A stretch of DNA of 20,461 bases from positions 1 through 20,461 of IMG/VR virus record IMGVR_UViG_3300018420_000156; one strand, 5' to 3'. Origin of the DNA: a virus. The notes under the pieces are model-generated. The model saw only the letters and a program-made list of their open reading frames with translations. It did no database searches and had not been told where the DNA came from. The position numbers and the translations under genes were made by a program. Of the stretch, positions 1 to 7,202 are shown piece after piece (position 1 is the stretch's first letter; each line of letters begins with the position of its first letter).

Positions 1-315
1 AAGAGGATTCAATCTTATCTAGATGAATTAGAGATAAGAAAGGAAGCAGAAGGTGGCATTACTAGTGAGTTCGTAGCAGATGCAGCAAGATTGATAGGAC
101 AGGCTAATACTTCCTTAAAACTAGTTGGGCAGTTGAAGAAAGAAATTGGTGTAGATTCTCAGTTACTTTTAGCACAAATGCAAATGTCTGATGTCAGTAG
201 AATCTTAGTAGATGTTCTTGGACACGACCACTTACTATTAGATAGTGTAGAAAGGAAACTAAATGCTTTATCCGCACCTGTTATAGATGTAGATTATACA
301 GAGGTGGTAGAGTGA
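1..315 (+). CDS. Hypothetical protein, 5' end outside window
   Basis: The reading frame is open from the first base to the TGA at 313-315, so this is the last 104 residues of a longer protein; a TTG at 91 could be read as a start but the frame upstream is just as protein-like. The visible part is mostly charged and helical (KRIQSYLDELEIRKEAEGG, then a Leu/Gln-rich stretch), ending in an acidic tail (DVDYTEVVE). I do not recognise a family. A helical phage protein such as a small terminase subunit is conceivable, but no large terminase follows, so I do not propose it. The stop overlaps the GTG start of the next gene, which suggests translational coupling. Confidence 0.7.
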   Translation, partial: KRIQSYLDELEIRKEAEGGITSEFVADAARLIGQANTSLKLVGQLKKEIGVDSQLLLAQMQMSDVSRILVDVLGHDHLLLDSVERKLNALSAPVIDVDYTEVVE

Positions 316-596
316 GTAAAAAGTGGCGTAACAAACCTACACGCATGATGATTAATCGTACTTTAGAGAAAAAAGAAATACCTAATCTTATCGAGGCTAT
401 GGCCGAAGATGGTGTTAGTGCCTACATAACTAGTAATGGTATAGTGTGGTATCATGCCGAATACAAAGTAGCCAAGAATGTTATAGGTGATGTATGGGGA
501 CTATCCCCTACACAAATGGATAGAGTAAACAATTACATATATGGTAATGACCCATTTGTTAATATTTATAAAGACGAATACAAAAAAATTGACTAA
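312..596 (+). CDS. Hypothetical 94-residue protein
   Basis: Begins at a GTG that overlaps the previous stop (GTGA at 312-315), a typical coupled start. The N-terminus is strongly basic (MSKKWRNKPTRMMINRTLEKK). The middle reads like a small alpha/beta fold (EDGVSAYITSNGIVWYHAEY), followed by a helical segment rich in Asn, Tyr and Asp. No cysteine clusters, membrane segment or known motif are visible. The basic start would suit nucleic-acid contact, but that is only a guess. A TATA-like box for the following gene lies inside its 3' end. Confidence 0.7.
   Translation: MSKKWRNKPTRMMINRTLEKKEIPNLIEAMAEDGVSAYITSNGIVWYHAEYKVAKNVIGDVWGLSPTQMDRVNNYIYGNDPFVNIYKDEYKKID
563..572 (+). promoter_or_regulatory. 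Possible archaeal TATA box
   Basis: TATTTATAAA lies within the 3' end of the 94-residue gene. An archaeal start point about 25 bases downstream would fall near 593, just before the next gene, giving a short leader that contains the purine-rich AAAGGGGG at 605-612. The match to the better-supported TTTATAA boxes in this window is good, but AT-rich coding DNA produces such strings by chance. Confidence 0.35.
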
Positions 597-601
597 AAAA
601 A

Positions 602-1249
602 TTGAAAGGGGGTATAGGCATTATAATTTTTACAAAAGACCCTACACCATTTATGACAGGAGATTATCTTGTTATGTATGGTAAATTAGATACTGCCCCA
701 ACAAATGCTAGTATTACTTACATATTACATACAGATAAGTTTGGGGTAAAAGAAGTGGAACAATGGAGTCCTGTAATACAAAACAAATTAGTTATTGTTA
801 CCGAAAAAGCACCTAGAGTAACTAAGAAGATAGAAGATTTAGTAGTAGTTGACGATAAGTTGCTCATAAAATCTAAGGATAATTACTTCGGCTCTATCAA
901 ATCTTTACTCACATGGAGCGATAGAAAAAGAGTGAGCAAGGTTATACAAGACACGCCTTTACCATTAGTTATTGCTTTCTTAAAACAAAACGATGTAGAC
1001 ATAGAAGTGTGGCGGAGTCTAGCGAAAACATACAAAGTATTACCGGAAAAGTACTCTAGGGCTTTATTGGCTTACAAGATTAAACCTAAAAATATGCGGG
1101 TCAATTGGCCTAAAAAGAAAACTAAGGAAAAAGAAAGACCGGACATTTTTGAACATGATGATGAACATTGGGAGTATATAAAGGACAACTCTATAACCGT
1201 AGCCAACCACTTACGTAAACGTAAGAAGGTGAGTGAGGAATGGGTTTAA
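602..1249 (+). CDS. Hypothetical 215-residue basic protein
   Basis: The N-terminal half looks like alternating beta strands and helices (GDYLVMYGKLD, ASITYILHTD, NKLVIVTEKAP). The second half is helical and basic, with a Lys-rich segment (WPKKKTKEKERP) and a C-terminal run RKRKK. The start is unresolved: TTG at 602 precedes the ribosome-binding-like AAAGGGGGT (605-613), which would instead suit an unusual ATT at 620 or ATA at 623; the first ATG is near 653. I do not recognise the family. Its place two genes before the only clamp-loader ATPase, and the strand-then-helix layout, make a small non-ATPase clamp-loader partner (T4 gp62 or HolA style) a testable but weak idea. Confidence 0.65.
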   Translation: MKGGIGIIIFTKDPTPFMTGDYLVMYGKLDTAPTNASITYILHTDKFGVKEVEQWSPVIQNKLVIVTEKAPRVTKKIEDLVVVDDKLLIKSKDNYFGSIKSLLTWSDRKRVSKVIQDTPLPLVIAFLKQNDVDIEVWRSLAKTYKVLPEKYSRALLAYKIKPKNMRVNWPKKKTKEKERPDIFEHDDEHWEYIKDNSITVANHLRKRKKVSEEWV

Positions 1250-1467
1250 TTATCGACATTTTTATTTTCTTAATAATAATTTTTTTATTGTCTTTACCTG
1301 TCTTTATTTTGTTTGTATATCTTCATGGGTTTGATGCATTGGTTGATGAGTTTAGACCTTATGGGTATATAGAAAGGCGGAGAGAAAGTTCTAGAACAAT
1401 AAATCAAAGGGATGCCGACAATTATCTAGCAAATAGTGTTTTTTGGTCGGATATGGGAAACCATTAA
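1240..1467 (+). CDS. Small single-pass membrane protein
   Basis: A 75-residue protein whose first 29 residues are almost entirely Ile, Leu, Phe and Val (LIIDIFIFLIIIFLLSLPVF), one clear transmembrane segment at the extreme N-terminus. The rest is a polar tail of about 45 residues with an Arg-rich patch (ERRRESSR), so positive-inside orientation would leave the tail in the cytoplasm. The ATG lies in the last 10 bases of the previous gene and is preceded by a strong ribosome-binding sequence (GGTGAGTGAGGA). No family is recognised; it is too small and featureless to separate holin-like, spanin-like or membrane-tethering roles. Confidence 0.7.
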   Translation: MGLIIDIFIFLIIIFLLSLPVFILFVYLHGFDALVDEFRPYGYIERRRESSRTINQRDADNYLANSVFWSDMGNH

Positions 1468-1470
1468 TAA
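1464..1470 (+). promoter_or_regulatory. Possible TATA box before wHTH gene
   Basis: TTAATAA begins exactly 31 bases before the ATG at 1495, the same spacing as the stronger TTTATAA boxes at 2269, 6223 and 10660. No ribosome-binding sequence lies between it and the ATG, which fits a leaderless transcript. It differs from the consensus by one base and includes the previous stop codon, so chance remains possible. Confidence 0.4.
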
Positions 1471-1494
1471 GAACCATAGTGATAACATTTATAC

Positions 1495-1896
1495 ATGAGT
1501 GCAAACAACCGACGGGTTCGTCGGCTTATCGTAGACATCCTATGGAAACATGGGGCTATGACTAAAGAAGCAGTTGCACAAAGGCTTTCTAGTGATAAAA
1601 ATGTTAGGGCAGTACCTTCACCCCATAGTTTATCGGCTCTTTTATCTAAGAATCCTCAGATTGTTGCTGTCGGCTCTGAGAAAGTAGAGAATGCTGTCGG
1701 CCTAAAGGCTAGTCATCTTATTTATGACATAAATAGAGATTTAATCAAGGCAGAAGAGGACATAGTTTATAGTCGTACTCCTACCGTGATGACACCAACA
1801 CAAAGGAGACAAGCCGAACAATGTACGTGTGGAAGGATAAGGGTTTTTCCACCGGATTCAAAGGTTTGTCTACATTGTGTTAGGAATAATTCATAA
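1495..1896 (+). CDS. Winged-helix DNA-binding protein with C-terminal zinc knuckle
   Basis: 133 residues. The N-terminal half (about 5-80) reads as a winged helix: helix RRLIVDILWKHG, then MTKEAVAQRLS, a recognition-type helix SPHSLSALLSKN, and a strand pair PQIVAVGSEKV. The C-terminus carries a probable zinc site, C110-x-C112 and C125-x-x-C128. A DNA-binding regulator or replication-initiation accessory is the natural reading, with transcriptional control of viral genes most likely. It has no visible ribosome-binding sequence and a TATA-like box exactly 31 bases upstream, so it is probably read from its own leaderless mRNA. The exact family and target are not identified. Confidence 0.65.
   Translation: MSANNRRVRRLIVDILWKHGAMTKEAVAQRLSSDKNVRAVPSPHSLSALLSKNPQIVAVGSEKVENAVGLKASHLIYDINRDLIKAEEDIVYSRTPTVMTPTQRRQAEQCTCGRIRVFPPDSKVCLHCVRNNS
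1890..1896 (+). promoter_or_regulatory. Weak TATA-like box
   Basis: TTCATAA overlaps the TAA stop of the wHTH gene, 29 bases before the ATG at 1919. It resembles the TTTATAA boxes found at other gene junctions here, but has a C in the third position and is two bases off the common spacing. A ribosome-binding GGAG at about 1905-1908 also serves this start. Confidence 0.25.
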
Positions 1897-1918
1897 CACA
1901 CTAATGGAGTAGATATAC

Positions 1919-2266
1919 ATGGGGGAGATGATGCGAGAGGATATTAGTAGCATTCTGTCAGCCATGTATCATACCCACCATAATTACGACCTATCGTATT
2001 TACTCTCTCCCGCCCACATTTCCGAAAGTAATTTTATCAGAACAGTATTAGATTACTTTACAGACCCCGATGAAGATGAGGAAATGGATGAGGTGATTGC
2101 AGAAAGATTGTCTCCCGAATATCTAAAGGGTATAATGATGGGTATTGTTATAGCACTAGATACTGAGAAGTTTCACGGTGAGATGATGGGTAGAAGTAGT
2201 CATGGTGAGATTCTACATTTGTTCGATGCAGCCAACGCATTCCTGTTAGAGTCATTAAATAGATAA
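1919..2266 (+). CDS. Acidic hypothetical protein (115 residues)
   Basis: Strongly acidic and probably all-helical, with a run of acidic residues in the middle (DPDEDEEMDEV), a His-rich N-terminal patch (YHTHHNYD) and repeated Met residues (YLKGIMMGIV, GEMMGRSS). No cysteines or membrane segment. The ATG at 1919 has a GGAG about eight bases upstream; in-frame ATGs at 1928 and 1931 are alternatives. The family is not recognised. Its place between a winged-helix protein and the clamp loader suggests a replication-associated or regulatory role, but nothing in the sequence proves it. Confidence 0.65.
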   Translation: MGEMMREDISSILSAMYHTHHNYDLSYLLSPAHISESNFIRTVLDYFTDPDEDEEMDEVIAERLSPEYLKGIMMGIVIALDTEKFHGEMMGRSSHGEILHLFDAANAFLLESLNR

Positions 2267-2268
2267 TA

Positions 2269-2285
2269 TTTATAACCCTAATACA
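2269..2285 (+). promoter_or_regulatory. Archaeal TATA promoter element, copy 1
   Basis: The 17 bases TTTATAACCCTAATACA are identical to those at 6223-6239, and in both places the first T is 31 bases before an ATG. The clamp-loader start at 2300 is preceded by pyrimidines (GTTTTTCTC) with no ribosome-binding sequence, so a start point at or next to the ATG is the simplest model. Confidence 0.65.
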
Positions 2286-2299
2286 ACACAGTTTTTCTC

Positions 2300-3178
2300 A
2301 TGGTAACATGGGCTACTAAATACAGACCGACAAGTTTCGATGAAATGGTAGCCAACGATTACTGTCTAGGCTACAACCAACATATTCTACTACACAGTAA
2401 ACAAGCGGGTGTAGGTAAGACTACCTATGCTCACGTTCTTGCTAATCACATGGGCTTCCCTCTACATATATTCAATGCTTCTTCTAAGAATACTAGAGGT
2501 ATAGCGTTTGTAGAAGAAGAGTTGTTACCTTTGACACGTTCGGGTAACTATAATCAATACATCTTGTTAGACGAAGCAGACCAATTGACACCGGAAGCAC
2601 AGGGCGCTTTGAAAGGCGTGATAGAGAATGCACAAGGTTACTTTATTCTTACTTGTAATAATATCGAAAAAGTAAGTCCTTATTTACGTTCTCGATGTAA
2701 GTTAATGGAGTTTAGACCGATAGAGATAGATGAGATGTTAAAGAGACTACGACAGATTGTTGTAGCCGAAAATGTGATTATAACAGAGGCACATCTTCGT
2801 ATGATTTGTGAAGCACATAGTGGCGATTTAAGAAATGCTATCAATGCTTTACAGGCTTACGATTCTTTAGGTGAAGAGAAAGGTAAAGCATTCGTACATA
2901 GTTTAACGGTAAAAGAGTTTGATAGTAAGTTTCTATTAACTTTATGTTTCAGAGAAAAGGATTTCAAGAATGCTGTAAAGTTCTTTGGTAAGAACGATGT
3001 AAGGCAGACCATAAGAAGCGTATTTGATTACGCAATAGAGTCCGACGCTAGTAGCGAAGGCAAAATGACAGTCATTGATGCGGCTATAACAGCCGAAAGG
3101 GATTTAATTAGCGGTATTGACGAAGATATTGTTAAGGGTAATTTCTTAAGAATGCTAATGCAACCGCATTCTTTATAA
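2300..3178 (+). CDS. Clamp-loader ATPase, RFC small-subunit / T4 gp44-like
   Basis: An AAA+ ATPase of 292 residues, a little shorter than the usual 310-330 of archaeal RFC small subunits. Visible motifs in order: N-terminal WATKYRPTSFDEM typical of RFC; Walker A KQAGVGKT (34-41), where the usual first glycine is Lys; Walker B ILLDEAD (88-94); sensor 1 FILTCNN (115-121); the RFC-box arginine finger SRC (131-133); sensor 2 GDLRN (175-179). The HILLHS lead-in to Walker A also resembles T4 gp44. It would load the PCNA-like clamp encoded at 7203. No large subunit is visible, so it may work with a host RFC-L, as a homo-oligomer, or with an unrecognised viral partner. Probably leaderless. Confidence 0.93.
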   Translation: MVTWATKYRPTSFDEMVANDYCLGYNQHILLHSKQAGVGKTTYAHVLANHMGFPLHIFNASSKNTRGIAFVEEELLPLTRSGNYNQYILLDEADQLTPEAQGALKGVIENAQGYFILTCNNIEKVSPYLRSRCKLMEFRPIEIDEMLKRLRQIVVAENVIITEAHLRMICEAHSGDLRNAINALQAYDSLGEEKGKAFVHSLTVKEFDSKFLLTLCFREKDFKNAVKFFGKNDVRQTIRSVFDYAIESDASSEGKMTVIDAAITAERDLISGIDEDIVKGNFLRMLMQPHSL

Positions 3179-3180
3179 CC
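3172..3180 (+). promoter_or_regulatory. TATA box for the OB-fold/chaperonin unit
   Basis: TTTATAACC overlaps the TAA stop of the clamp-loader gene. It is 47 bases before the ATG at 3219, so a start point near 3200 would give a leader of roughly 20 bases holding GAGGT (3208-3212), a ribosome-binding sequence about seven bases from the ATG. This differs from the leaderless arrangement at 2300. Confidence 0.5.
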
Positions 3181-3218
3181 GTATTAATGGACACGATAAA
3201 ATAACTGAGGTATTAAAG

Positions 3219-4388
3219 ATGTCAAATCAGATGCTTGAAAATATTGCTAAAACATTGAACGTCGCACCGGAGATGGTGCAAGAGAGGGCTGATACAGTCC
3301 TTGTAGAGCAGGGTGCTGCATGGAAAAATGCAGGTCGCTCTGATGAGGATTGTGCCGTACTTGCATTAAGAGTTGCGGGTCGCCAAATCTCTTCTGAAAC
3401 TGCTAGACTAAAAAGAACAGGCTCGGATGTCTACGAAGGTATGTTCATTTCTGTACCACGACCTAAAGAATGGGGTAAAATCCTATACAATAAGATGAAG
3501 AATCAACTTATGACTGCTACTGATGATGTACGTCAAGTACTGATTGATAGTGGAGCAGTTGTTGTCTTTGAAGATAACAATGATGGCACATACACAAGAC
3601 TTGCGGCAGAAATGTTCGGTATCGGTACTGAGTCTGACGTATCTTCTCTACCAAAACACACAATGAGACTAGATGGTAACACACATTTCTATGTAGTGTG
3701 GGATAAAAACAACCCAACATTCCCGTCCGGTGATGCTAACTTCAAATACGGTGCGCCTCGCCCTCAAGATGAGAGAGAAAGAACATCATTGTTCTATGGT
3801 CGTAAACAAGGAACTAATGATTCCTTAAAAATACTTAAAGTAAGTGGTAATGGTGCTGCTGCTGATAGGCAGTTCCCTACATTTACTCCATTAACTATTC
3901 CTATGAAGGGTGGTAATAATGATAGATGTTACCTAAATGCTGATGTCTCAGTACCTACTACTGATGCTTCTTTGGCTAATCTGTTTAGTGGTTCACCTAC
4001 TGATATTATTGGTGATTTGATTGGTAATGAAAATCTTCTACCTAGTCTCGCAGGTTTAGGTACTTACTACGATACCTTCAACGGTCAAGAAGGTTGGTGG
4101 GATAGAAACTGTGCTGTTATTACTGAGGTAATACACATAGACCCAAGAGACAATGGCGGTTACATCCTAGTATGTGCTGATACAGATATTACTTCTATGG
4201 CAGGTACAGTTGATGTATATTGTGATGAAGAAATTGACTTTGCAGTAGGAACAAAGATGCTACTACTAGGTGGGGCTTGGAGAAGCAGAGAAGGTGAAGA
4301 TAGGCTATCAGTCAATGGTTGGTATGCTTTCGACGCTATCCCTCAAATGGTAGAGCCTGTCGTTGAAAACGATGGGTGGGAACAATGA
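3219..4388 (+). CDS. Probable OB-fold ssDNA-binding (RPA-like) protein
   Basis: 389 residues. The N-terminal 65 are helical (MLENIAKTLNVAPEMVQERA). A conserved-looking YEGMFISVPRPKEWGK (72-87) follows. The C-terminal part, about 293-375, reads as a five-strand OB barrel (CAVITEVIHID, GYILVCADTD, GTVDVYCDEE, GTKMLLLGGAWRS, LSVNGWYAFDA), followed by a short acidic tail ending WEQ, as many ssDNA-binding proteins have. I infer an RPA-type protein coating viral ssDNA for replication and recombination. Support: it lies between the clamp loader and a Sak4-like ATPase, the virus otherwise lacks an SSB here, and it heads its own transcription unit. The OB assignment rests on strand pattern, not on exact motifs. 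It ends in an ATGA overlap with groES. Confidence 0.5.
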   Translation: MSNQMLENIAKTLNVAPEMVQERADTVLVEQGAAWKNAGRSDEDCAVLALRVAGRQISSETARLKRTGSDVYEGMFISVPRPKEWGKILYNKMKNQLMTATDDVRQVLIDSGAVVVFEDNNDGTYTRLAAEMFGIGTESDVSSLPKHTMRLDGNTHFYVVWDKNNPTFPSGDANFKYGAPRPQDERERTSLFYGRKQGTNDSLKILKVSGNGAAADRQFPTFTPLTIPMKGGNNDRCYLNADVSVPTTDASLANLFSGSPTDIIGDLIGNENLLPSLAGLGTYYDTFNGQEGWWDRNCAVITEVIHIDPRDNGGYILVCADTDITSMAGTVDVYCDEEIDFAVGTKMLLLGGAWRSREGEDRLSVNGWYAFDAIPQMVEPVVENDGWEQ

Positions 4389-4675
4389 AGGCCGTAGGAG
4401 AATACGTTATCCTAAAGATGGCTGAGACAATAAGTACCACAGGTCTTATTACCGCAAAAGAATATGTCGTAGATAGTATTGGTTCTCTCGTACCCCTAGC
4501 AATAGGGGTCGGAGACACCGTACTATTCAATGGTGATAAGATACAAATGACATTGGATGATGGTAGGGTTTGTGTACATTATTCTGACCTTTTAGCATTT
4601 GACGGTGAAGAAGTACCGTACTACATAGGTGGAGAAGAATACTACGACCAAGATTTACATGACGATTTTATATGA
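4385..4675 (+). CDS. groES: GroES-like co-chaperonin (Cpn10)
   Basis: Lid partner of the GroEL encoded nine bases downstream. The 96-residue chain matches the Cpn10 plan: opening strand VGEYVILKM (4-12, as in gDrVlvk); a short mobile loop containing TTGLIT (18-23) where family members have an aGGIvl tripeptide region; core GVGDTVLFNGDKI (41-53); and closing VHYSDLLAF (64-72, as in esDILAv). Beyond the usual end there is an acidic, Tyr-rich extension of about 24 residues (EEYYDQDLHDDF). The ATG at 4385 sits in an ATGA overlap with the previous stop and is preferred over the GTG at 4376. The short mobile loop suggests specialisation for the viral GroEL rather than a host one. Confidence 0.85.
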   Translation: MKAVGEYVILKMAETISTTGLITAKEYVVDSIGSLVPLAIGVGDTVLFNGDKIQMTLDDGRVCVHYSDLLAFDGEEVPYYIGGEEYYDQDLHDDFI

Positions 4676-4684
4676 GGTATTTTT

Positions 4685-6229
4685 ATGGAAACAATATTAA
4701 CAGGAATGGAAGCAAAGAGTAAATTACTCAAAGGTGTGAACAAGGTTGCTAACGCAGTCAAAGGTACTTTAGGGGTAAATGCAAGAACGGTTATTATTCA
4801 GAACCCTGCGGGTATGCCCGTCATTCTTAATGATGGTGTTACTGTTGCTAGGGCTATCAATGATAAAGACCCCTATGTACAAATGGGTATAGACCTTCTT
4901 AAAGAGGTTGCATCGGAAGCACAGGAAAAATCGGGCGATGGTACTACTACTGCTACGCTTATAGCACAGGCTTTGTGTAATGGTTCTCTTACCTTAATAG
5001 AACAGGGTGTTAGTCCTATTGTTATAAGAGATGCTTTGGGTTATTACTTAGAAGAGACAATAGATTATCTTAACGACATTAAAACTGATGATTTCTCTAT
5101 TGAAGATGTGGCTACTATCGCCGCTAACAATGACCCCGAATTAGGTAAAATGATAGCAGAGGTTATTAGTAATACAGGTAGTGAAGGTACTATTACGATA
5201 GAAAAAAGTCCTACCTATGAAACATACACGGAAGATGTACAGGGATTGGAAGTTTTGGCGGGCTACGCACACAACATTATGATTAACAGTCCGAAGGCTA
5301 GGTGCATCTTAGATAACCCTATGGTTGTAGTTACTACTGAAAGGATAGAGACATTCAATGCATTGATACCTTCTCTAGAACTAGCGGTAAATGCTAACAA
5401 ACCTATCGTTATATTCTGTGCTGACTTTAATCATCAAGCGTTGCAGAATCTTTTAGTCAATATAGCACAAGGTAAAATAAGTGCGTTGTTAGTCAAACCT
5501 TCGGGTATGCCGGAAGAACAACAAGCATGGTTAGAAGATATAGCGTTAGTTACTAAGAGTAATTTGTTTAAGACTTCTCTAGGAGAATCTATCACGAAAC
5601 TAACGTCATTTGATGTTGGCTCTTGTGAGAAAATACAATCTTCTGCTTTGACTACTATTATAACATCGAGTGGTGAATCGTCGGATGAATTAAAAGACCA
5701 TATAACATCCTTAACTTCTTTTAAGGAAGAAGCAACTAATGATTGGATGCAGCAGTATTATCAAAACCGTATATCAAGATTGACTAACGGTATATCTAAA
5801 ATATATGTCGGTGGTAAATCAGAAGTCGAACAACTAGAAAGAAAGGAACGTGTAGATGATGCAGTAAACGCCTGTCGTTTGGCTATGGATAGTGGCGTGG
5901 TCGCAGGTGGTGGTTCAGCACTATATTTTGCTAGAATGAAATTGTCACAACACCCCGAAGATGTTGATTATCATATTAAGAAATTATTTAATCTTGGGTT
6001 ATTAGCGCCTATAACTGCAATAATACAGAATGCAGGTAATAATACGGGCGAGATACCTATACATACGTACAAACAATATATTTGCGGTAAAACTACTGAG
6101 GTTAGAAACGCATTTAATGATGGAGTTATTGACCCCGTACAGGTTACAATTAACAGTTTAGAATCTGCGGTTAGCGTGGCAGCATTACTTCTTATGACTG
6201 ATGCAGCGATACTAACTGAAAGTTTATAA
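4685..6229 (+). CDS. groEL: Group I chaperonin GroEL (Hsp60)
   Basis: Tetradecameric-type folding chamber, here of 514 residues against about 545 in bacteria. Group I signatures: AVKGTLGVNARTVII (24-38), DGVTVARAI (50-58), the ATP-binding SGDGTTTATLI (83-93) with D85 equivalent to E. coli D87, and VDDAVNACRLA..GVVAGGG (390-412) with D392 equivalent to the hydrolytic D398. The apical domain is recognisable (GLEVLAGYA). Differences: Asn49 replaces the lysine of the usual TKDG motif, and the C-terminus stops at LTESL with no Gly-Gly-Met tail. It is not a thermosome, the group II chaperonin most archaea use. A ribosome-binding GAGGT overlaps the groES stop. The likely job is folding viral capsid or tail proteins. 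Confidence 0.95.
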   Translation: METILTGMEAKSKLLKGVNKVANAVKGTLGVNARTVIIQNPAGMPVILNDGVTVARAINDKDPYVQMGIDLLKEVASEAQEKSGDGTTTATLIAQALCNGSLTLIEQGVSPIVIRDALGYYLEETIDYLNDIKTDDFSIEDVATIAANNDPELGKMIAEVISNTGSEGTITIEKSPTYETYTEDVQGLEVLAGYAHNIMINSPKARCILDNPMVVVTTERIETFNALIPSLELAVNANKPIVIFCADFNHQALQNLLVNIAQGKISALLVKPSGMPEEQQAWLEDIALVTKSNLFKTSLGESITKLTSFDVGSCEKIQSSALTTIITSSGESSDELKDHITSLTSFKEEATNDWMQQYYQNRISRLTNGISKIYVGGKSEVEQLERKERVDDAVNACRLAMDSGVVAGGGSALYFARMKLSQHPEDVDYHIKKLFNLGLLAPITAIIQNAGNNTGEIPIHTYKQYICGKTTEVRNAFNDGVIDPVQVTINSLESAVSVAALLLMTDAAILTESL

Positions 6230-6239
6230 CCCTAATACA
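6223..6239 (+). promoter_or_regulatory. Archaeal TATA promoter element, copy 2
   Basis: Identical over 17 bases (TTTATAACCCTAATACA) to 2269-2285 and again 31 bases before an ATG (6254). The box includes the groEL stop codon. An AGAGGA sequence six bases before the ATG could serve messages that read through from groEL, while messages started here would be nearly leaderless. Confidence 0.65.
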
Positions 6240-6253
6240 TCAGAGGAATATAT

Positions 6254-7198
6254 ATGAGCGCATGGGGAACACAAGCAACACCTACGACTACACCAAAGAC
6301 TGCTGAACCTGTAAATAGATTCGATGAATCTTATTACAAGAATCTGTTTGAGAACAATACTATACAGGCTATAACACATCGTGCGGCCTTTGTAGGACAC
6401 GAAAACACGGCTAAAACAGGTTTGGCTCTCTCTTGTTTGACTAAAGAAATAGAAGCGGGTAAAACAATCTATATTTTTGACATAGATAACTCTGCAAAGT
6501 CTACCGTAGACCATGTGTTTCCCAATGCCTCTAATATAGTTGTATTGCCTTTACATGATGAGACTGATGATTCTATCTTTGATGAGGATAACAACGTAGA
6601 CTACAAGGCTCTACTTGACAAGACATCTTGGTATGTTAATATACTTGCTGAGAAAGTTAAGAATGACCCCGACTCAGTAGGTGGTGTCATCTTTGATGGT
6701 GGCTCTACATTCTTGAAATGGTGTGAACACGCTATGAGAGCATCATTACTAAGTCGTGGTGTCATTGAAACAGAAGATGGTACTTTTAACCAAAAAGAAT
6801 GGCGAGAGAGAAACAGACTTTACAGGAATGTTCTGACTAGATTACACAGTCTTAACGTGGCTAAAGTTTACTTTACTTTCCATCTCAAAGCAGTACAGCA
6901 ATATATGGATGACGGTACAGGTAAAAAGGTACTAATGACTGTTGGTTTTAGACCGGAATGGGAAAAGGGTACTATGCGTAAGTTCTCACAACAAGTTTTC
7001 CTAAACCGATACATGAAGAAGGCTGACCCTGCTTCCGGTGTTGAGGGTGATAGAACACTCAACGAAGGTGAATGGGTTGTACGTGCTACCATAGAAGAAA
7101 TGAAGGGTAACAACATAGAAATGGTGGGTACAAAGCACGACATTCTAAAAGTTTCCAATGGCAACGTAGAGTGGTTAGGTCTACCGTTTATGGAGTGA
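6254..7198 (+). CDS. RecA-fold ATPase, Sak4/AAA_24-like recombination protein
   Basis: 314 residues in the style of viral RecA/RadA-like ATPases (Sak4/AAA_24 group) that act in ssDNA annealing, recombination or replication. Walker A is GHENTAKT (48-55), with Ala where the usual glycine precedes Lys-Thr. Strand IYIFDIDNSAKS (72-83) follows, then Walker B GVIFDGG (144-150, Asp148) and a later strand VYFTFHLKAVQ in the position of the sensor. The C-terminal third keeps beta strands (EGEWVVRATIEEM). A Pro/Thr-rich N-terminal tail of about 20 residues precedes the fold. It heads the unit that also encodes the clamp and polymerase, so a replication-coupled role is likely. Whether it hydrolyses ATP normally is uncertain. 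Confidence 0.8.
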   Translation: MSAWGTQATPTTTPKTAEPVNRFDESYYKNLFENNTIQAITHRAAFVGHENTAKTGLALSCLTKEIEAGKTIYIFDIDNSAKSTVDHVFPNASNIVVLPLHDETDDSIFDEDNNVDYKALLDKTSWYVNILAEKVKNDPDSVGGVIFDGGSTFLKWCEHAMRASLLSRGVIETEDGTFNQKEWRERNRLYRNVLTRLHSLNVAKVYFTFHLKAVQQYMDDGTGKKVLMTVGFRPEWEKGTMRKFSQQVFLNRYMKKADPASGVEGDRTLNEGEWVVRATIEEMKGNNIEMVGTKHDILKVSNGNVEWLGLPFME

Positions 7199-7202
7199 TT
7201 AT

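Noticed and set aside
1-315. Small terminase subunit
   Set aside because: The fragment is helical and acidic at its end, but no terminase motif is visible and no large terminase follows; the packaging genes must lie elsewhere.
4685-6229. Thermosome (group II chaperonin)
   Set aside because: The motifs and order are those of GroEL, and a GroES-like lid is encoded just upstream; group II chaperonins have a built-in lid and no GroES partner.
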